NCBI GenBank assembly: GCA_004026145.2 | Contig: CP034992.1 | Coordinates: 1,971,927 to 2,035,926, forward strand | Source: Takifugu bimaculatus | Lineage: Eukaryota > Chordata > Actinopteri > Tetraodontiformes > Tetraodontidae | Length of the DNA stretch: 64,000 nucleotides | Direction: 5' to 3' | The notes under the pieces: model-generated | Databases searched by the model: none | Seen by the model: only the letters and a program-made list of their open reading frames with translations | Told to the model about the DNA's origin: nothing | Translations under genes and position numbers: made by a program | Part shown: positions 60,531 to 64,000 of the stretch, one piece after another | Layout of the letters: each line of letters opens with the position of its first letter | How positions within the stretch are numbered: the stretch's first letter is position 1

Positions 60531-62487
60531 CTACACCACGCCTTCGATGAAGCTAGTGTCCAGATGAACTATGAGCATTCGCAGGAAGGCCATCTCCTTG
60601 CGTGTGTTCTCAAAGATGATCCGTGGATCATCAGATTGGCATCGAAGGCAGTTGGGGGCCATCACCATAGCCAGGTTGTTTACATCCATCTTGGTCACAG
60701 CCACATTAGAGGGCTGGGCAAATACCTAGAAGTCATGAAAAGATGGAGCCATTTAGCTGCTGTACAAGTTTGTACCTTAAAAAAAGGGTAAGTTTGGAAT
60801 GTTTTTTTTCTTCGCACATTTCTATAGTTATACATTTTTGGGAAAATGGTGCTTACCTGTAGAAAGTTGATGAAGTAACAAAGCACCAGCCTGTTGAGTT
60901 CTGGCAGAGACTGAACCACAGTGATGGCTGCCACTGGATCGTCACAGTTACTGACACACTGCTTGTAGAAGTCCATTGGGATGAGAGGTTCCTCCAGCTC
61001 TCGATACCACAGCTTCATGAGAGATGCTAAACAAGACAACAAACCGAGAGAAACATCAGTAAAACAAAATAAGACACAAGGGGCAGAGAAGGTCCAACCC
61101 TCGGGTGGAGACCTGGAAATAAACTGAGGCCGTTGCAAGCACAGCACAATGTGCAATAAAAGACATAACAACAGAGGTCTCGAGTGGCTGGGCAAGTGGT
61201 ATCCAATATCGAAAAAAGGAAAGAATCCATAAAAGATAATAATGTTTTACACAATGACCATTTTTTGCAAAACTGGAGGGAAAAAGGAGCCAAGTCAACA
61301 AATACGTCCATACTGACCTGGAACATTGGGGTCTGACAGATTCTCGGGTATCCTCCACTGATCCACTTGGAGCTTCAGTGCGTTGACTTCATCAATGTCT
61401 CCGGGCACTCTGAAAACAAAGCACAACGTCGCTTACACGCGTGTCCACAAGGGGGAGCTCTTCCTCTATCATTACTGACTATCAACCGCAGATCCACTGC
61501 TCACGCACACTTTGCATGTGGAGCGGTGACTCAGTTGGTTATTTGCAGTGTCTCTTTAGAACAAAACAAAAACATATCATAGAAAATCCTCATATGAGAA
61601 GTATATAGGCAGGGAATGCTTTTCCAAGCATTTCAAGATATTACGGATCTATCTAGAGAGAATTCTGGACAAACAGTTGCGAGTCTCTAAGATTAAGCAG
61701 TAATGTAAACATATCATGAAGTATCAAATTAAACAGTGCTAATCTGAAATGGTAAGATGGGCTGTGTTTGCTCGACTGTCTGCTGCATGTATTATACACA
61801 GAGTCTGCATTTTACTTTAAAAATAACAGCATTAAGACCACACACATTCATTCATCTCCCACTGTCAACAATATACAAACAAGAACAAACAAACTGTAGA
61901 TTAATCCCCCTTATAATATCAGAGGTTTCACCTTTCTTCCACTGCTGATTTAGGTGTGGTCTTACCTGAAGATGCCCTCTGTCTGAGCCCCACCCAGGCC
62001 CAACACATACTGGGAAAGCTGAACCTGCACCCAGGGCAGTTTCCTGTCTGGGAAGAGTTCACTCTGTCGCTCCATCACCTCCTCCAGAGAACTGCCAAAC
62101 AGGGACGGGTGTGACAATAGCCCGCCTGCTGTGGTCGATCTCCTCCAAGGTGGGCTTGCGTAGACCCTGGAGGGGTGAGAGGTAAAGGAAGATTTACTAC
62201 TGGGTATGTCAGAGAACCTGATACCGCCTCTGCAGCTGTGTGAAGATGATGGGGGCTCTTTATGTCTCTACCTGCGACTGTTAGAGTGCCTGTAATTTTC
62301 AGTCTCGCTACAATGGTACCTCGGTGAGTCAAACGTTGAGTCACAACAGATTCATCCTGCTTTTACCGTGTGAAAACCGACACACAATCCTGTTAATCTT
62401 CTTCCCACTCACCTTTTTGCCCCCGGTGATCGGCCACCTTCTGCAGCTTGCGATGGCAGAACTTGGCGTATGTGCTAACCGGCAAAC
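60531..62487 (-). CDS. arhgap39: ARHGAP39-like MyTH4-RhoGAP protein, C-terminal part (gene continues past the window)
   Basis: Rho-family GTPase-activating protein of the Vilse/ARHGAP39 type. Visible exons in coding order: 62487-62413, 62166-61966, 61409-61318, 61026-60857, 60725-60531. They encode the end of the MyTH4 domain (VSTYAKFCHRKLQK) and the RhoGAP domain: catalytic arginine finger in GGAQTEGIFR at an exon edge, VPGDIDEVNALKLQVDQW, LWYRELEEPLIP, LPELNRLVLCYFINFLQ, then NNLAMVMAPNCLRCQSDDPR and the C-terminus DTSFIEGVV. ARHGAP39 is the best family match; ARHGAP40, which is on the orthologous human chromosome, lacks this MyTH4-RhoGAP arrangement. Two neighbouring exons each carry one extra base (62432/62433 and 62107-62109), so the frame is broken as given. 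Upstream exons (WW domains and most of MyTH4) are outside the window. Confidence 0.88.
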
Positions 62488-64000
62488 CTGCGGGTTGACA
62501 AAGGAGGAAAAGGCTGAAAAAGAATAAAACCAAGCTCCAACAATTCTTAAACCGCCTATCTTGGAGACTTCTTAAGAAATTCCACACATGGTTTAAAAAA
62601 AAACACACCATGAATTCTTCCAATTCATATATCCTTTCCTATAGCTGTCAATTAGTATGTAAAGGGCAGGCAAAGGTAATTGGAGAGACATGTTGACTCT
62701 GTTTCTGGCATATGGGGATTAGAGGAGGCCCAACTAAACTGTCAGGCTGAGGCAAGATTTACTGCTGTCGAACAAAAGCTTTAGACAGGATCCTGCCTAC
62801 ATTTTCAACGCTCAGGTGATTCATCAGTGTACACACAAAGAGGGCTCCAAAGAAAATGAGAAATACAGAGGCCTCCTGTCTGCTACCTGCCCAACTGTAC
62901 GGCCCAAATCCACCCAAGCAGAAAACTATAATGAAACAGCAGTGCTGCTTTTGAGCCCTGGAAAAGCTAAAATGGTGCGATCTGTGTGTCAAAAGCGTTC
63001 TGTACACCTAGAGTTATTAAAAAGTCCCCGAAAAGTTTTGACTATTAAAGCTTCTGCAACCATGATTATGGTTTTTAGCTTCTTCCTGCTCCAAAAGTAA
63101 ACACATTCATGCAAAATGGGTGACTCACACAGCCAAGTTTAACTCTAATTATGCTTAATTAGAGAGAGATCATGAAAATAATTTGGCCTTGGTCCTGTCA
63201 AATATGGTCTGTTCAACCAAGCTCCCAACTGCAGAATGAGCTGTTGTGTTTGAGAAGGCCTCTTCCAGCACTGTTGGCCTATATTTACATCAGGCTGGCA
63301 TAGAAAAGCAACCATAGCCCAGGAGATACACAAGCCTAATTGGAGCTGGAGTGTTGTGCATCCGGCTGAGTAGCCCGACACCTGTCTGCATGAGGCTTTG
63401 AGCCATACTGCACAACAACTTAGAGCCGTTAAAGCACGTTGAGGAGAAACTTCTGTCTCGTCCGACTCAGTTTTTTATAAGGCCAAATCAACCCTGACCC
63501 AAAAGGACTAAGCCCAGACCGGGCCAGACAAGAGGCCTCCAGTTCCCACATGTGACTCCTACCACCGCTGCTCAGCTCAGGCACAAAGCGTGTGTTCTCT
63601 CTCCTCCATCCATTAAACGCACAGCAGCTCCCTTTATAGTTTTTCTTGGATTTTATGACTACAGCATACTTTGCTTATCAAAGAGGTTTACAGTCAGTCA
63701 GAAGCGCTCAGCAGGGTCTCTCTTTCACTTCTGAGTCAGTTAGCGGTTTTCCCGCTTTGAACGCAGAATCTGAGTCACTGAAGGCACAATGTGTGGGGGC
63801 ACTGCTGCGGTGTCTAGAGAGAGCTGATTGGGTTCCTCTCCAGTGACTTCATCGCACCCAGAGATGTGAGTTGCTCTAATGAGAACACGTGCCGATGAGT
63901 CTGTAACCCCTTAAATGGCTGCCTGACATGCAACCAGCTAGAGACCACGGTATGATTCACAGTGGCGGCTGCTGTACAACAAACGCCTTCTGAAATTCTC
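62488..64000 (-). other. intron of the ARHGAP39-like gene
   Basis: No further exon with splice sites and homology is visible up to the window edge on either strand. Confidence 0.5.

Overview
This is a 64 kb piece of a teleost fish nuclear genome. The evidence is vertebrate genes with dozens of GT-AG introns, many introns only 69-100 bp long, many CA/GT microsatellites, and exon sequences closest to the fish forms of six vertebrate genes. The compact introns and short intergenic gaps suggest a percomorph-type genome, but the species cannot be named from the sequence.

Layout: (1) 1-3.2 kb, non-coding upstream DNA, ending in a TATA promoter with a perfect estrogen-related-receptor element. (2) 3.25-15.6 kb, + strand, myh7b (slow/cardiac-type myosin heavy chain, 43 coding exons), with the microRNA mir-499 in an intron at 7.8 kb. 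(3) 15.7-23.3 kb, - strand, trpc4ap (TRUSS), tail-to-tail with myh7b. (4) 23.4-26.0 kb, - strand, sla2 (SH3-SH2 adaptor). (5) 27.5 to about 48.4 kb, - strand, ndrg3, with very large 5' introns and two alternative exons. (6) 49.0-58.6 kb, - strand, phf20 (Tudor-Tudor-C2H2-PHD subunit of the NSL histone acetyltransferase complex), with an unexpected THAP zinc-finger exon candidate inside one intron. (7) 59.2 to beyond 64 kb, - strand, the 3' half of an ARHGAP39-type MyTH4-RhoGAP gene.

The gene set is conserved synteny rather than an operon. MYH7B-TRPC4AP and SLA2-NDRG3-PHF20 sit on human 20q11, while SLA, NDRG1, PHF20L1 and ARHGAP39 sit on the paralogous 8q24. The fish block therefore looks like the 20q11-type member of that ancient duplicate, retaining an ARHGAP39-like gene.

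Most notable observations: the THAP exon in phf20; an NDRG2/NDRG4-like cassette exon in ndrg3; the ERR element upstream of the myh7b/mir-499 promoter; and a repeated pattern of single extra bases that break otherwise perfect exons in myh7b, trpc4ap, phf20, the ndrg3 cassette and arhgap39. The last is most simply explained as consensus indel error. Exon boundaries were set by hand from homology, splice consensus and codon phase; transcript ends are inferred.
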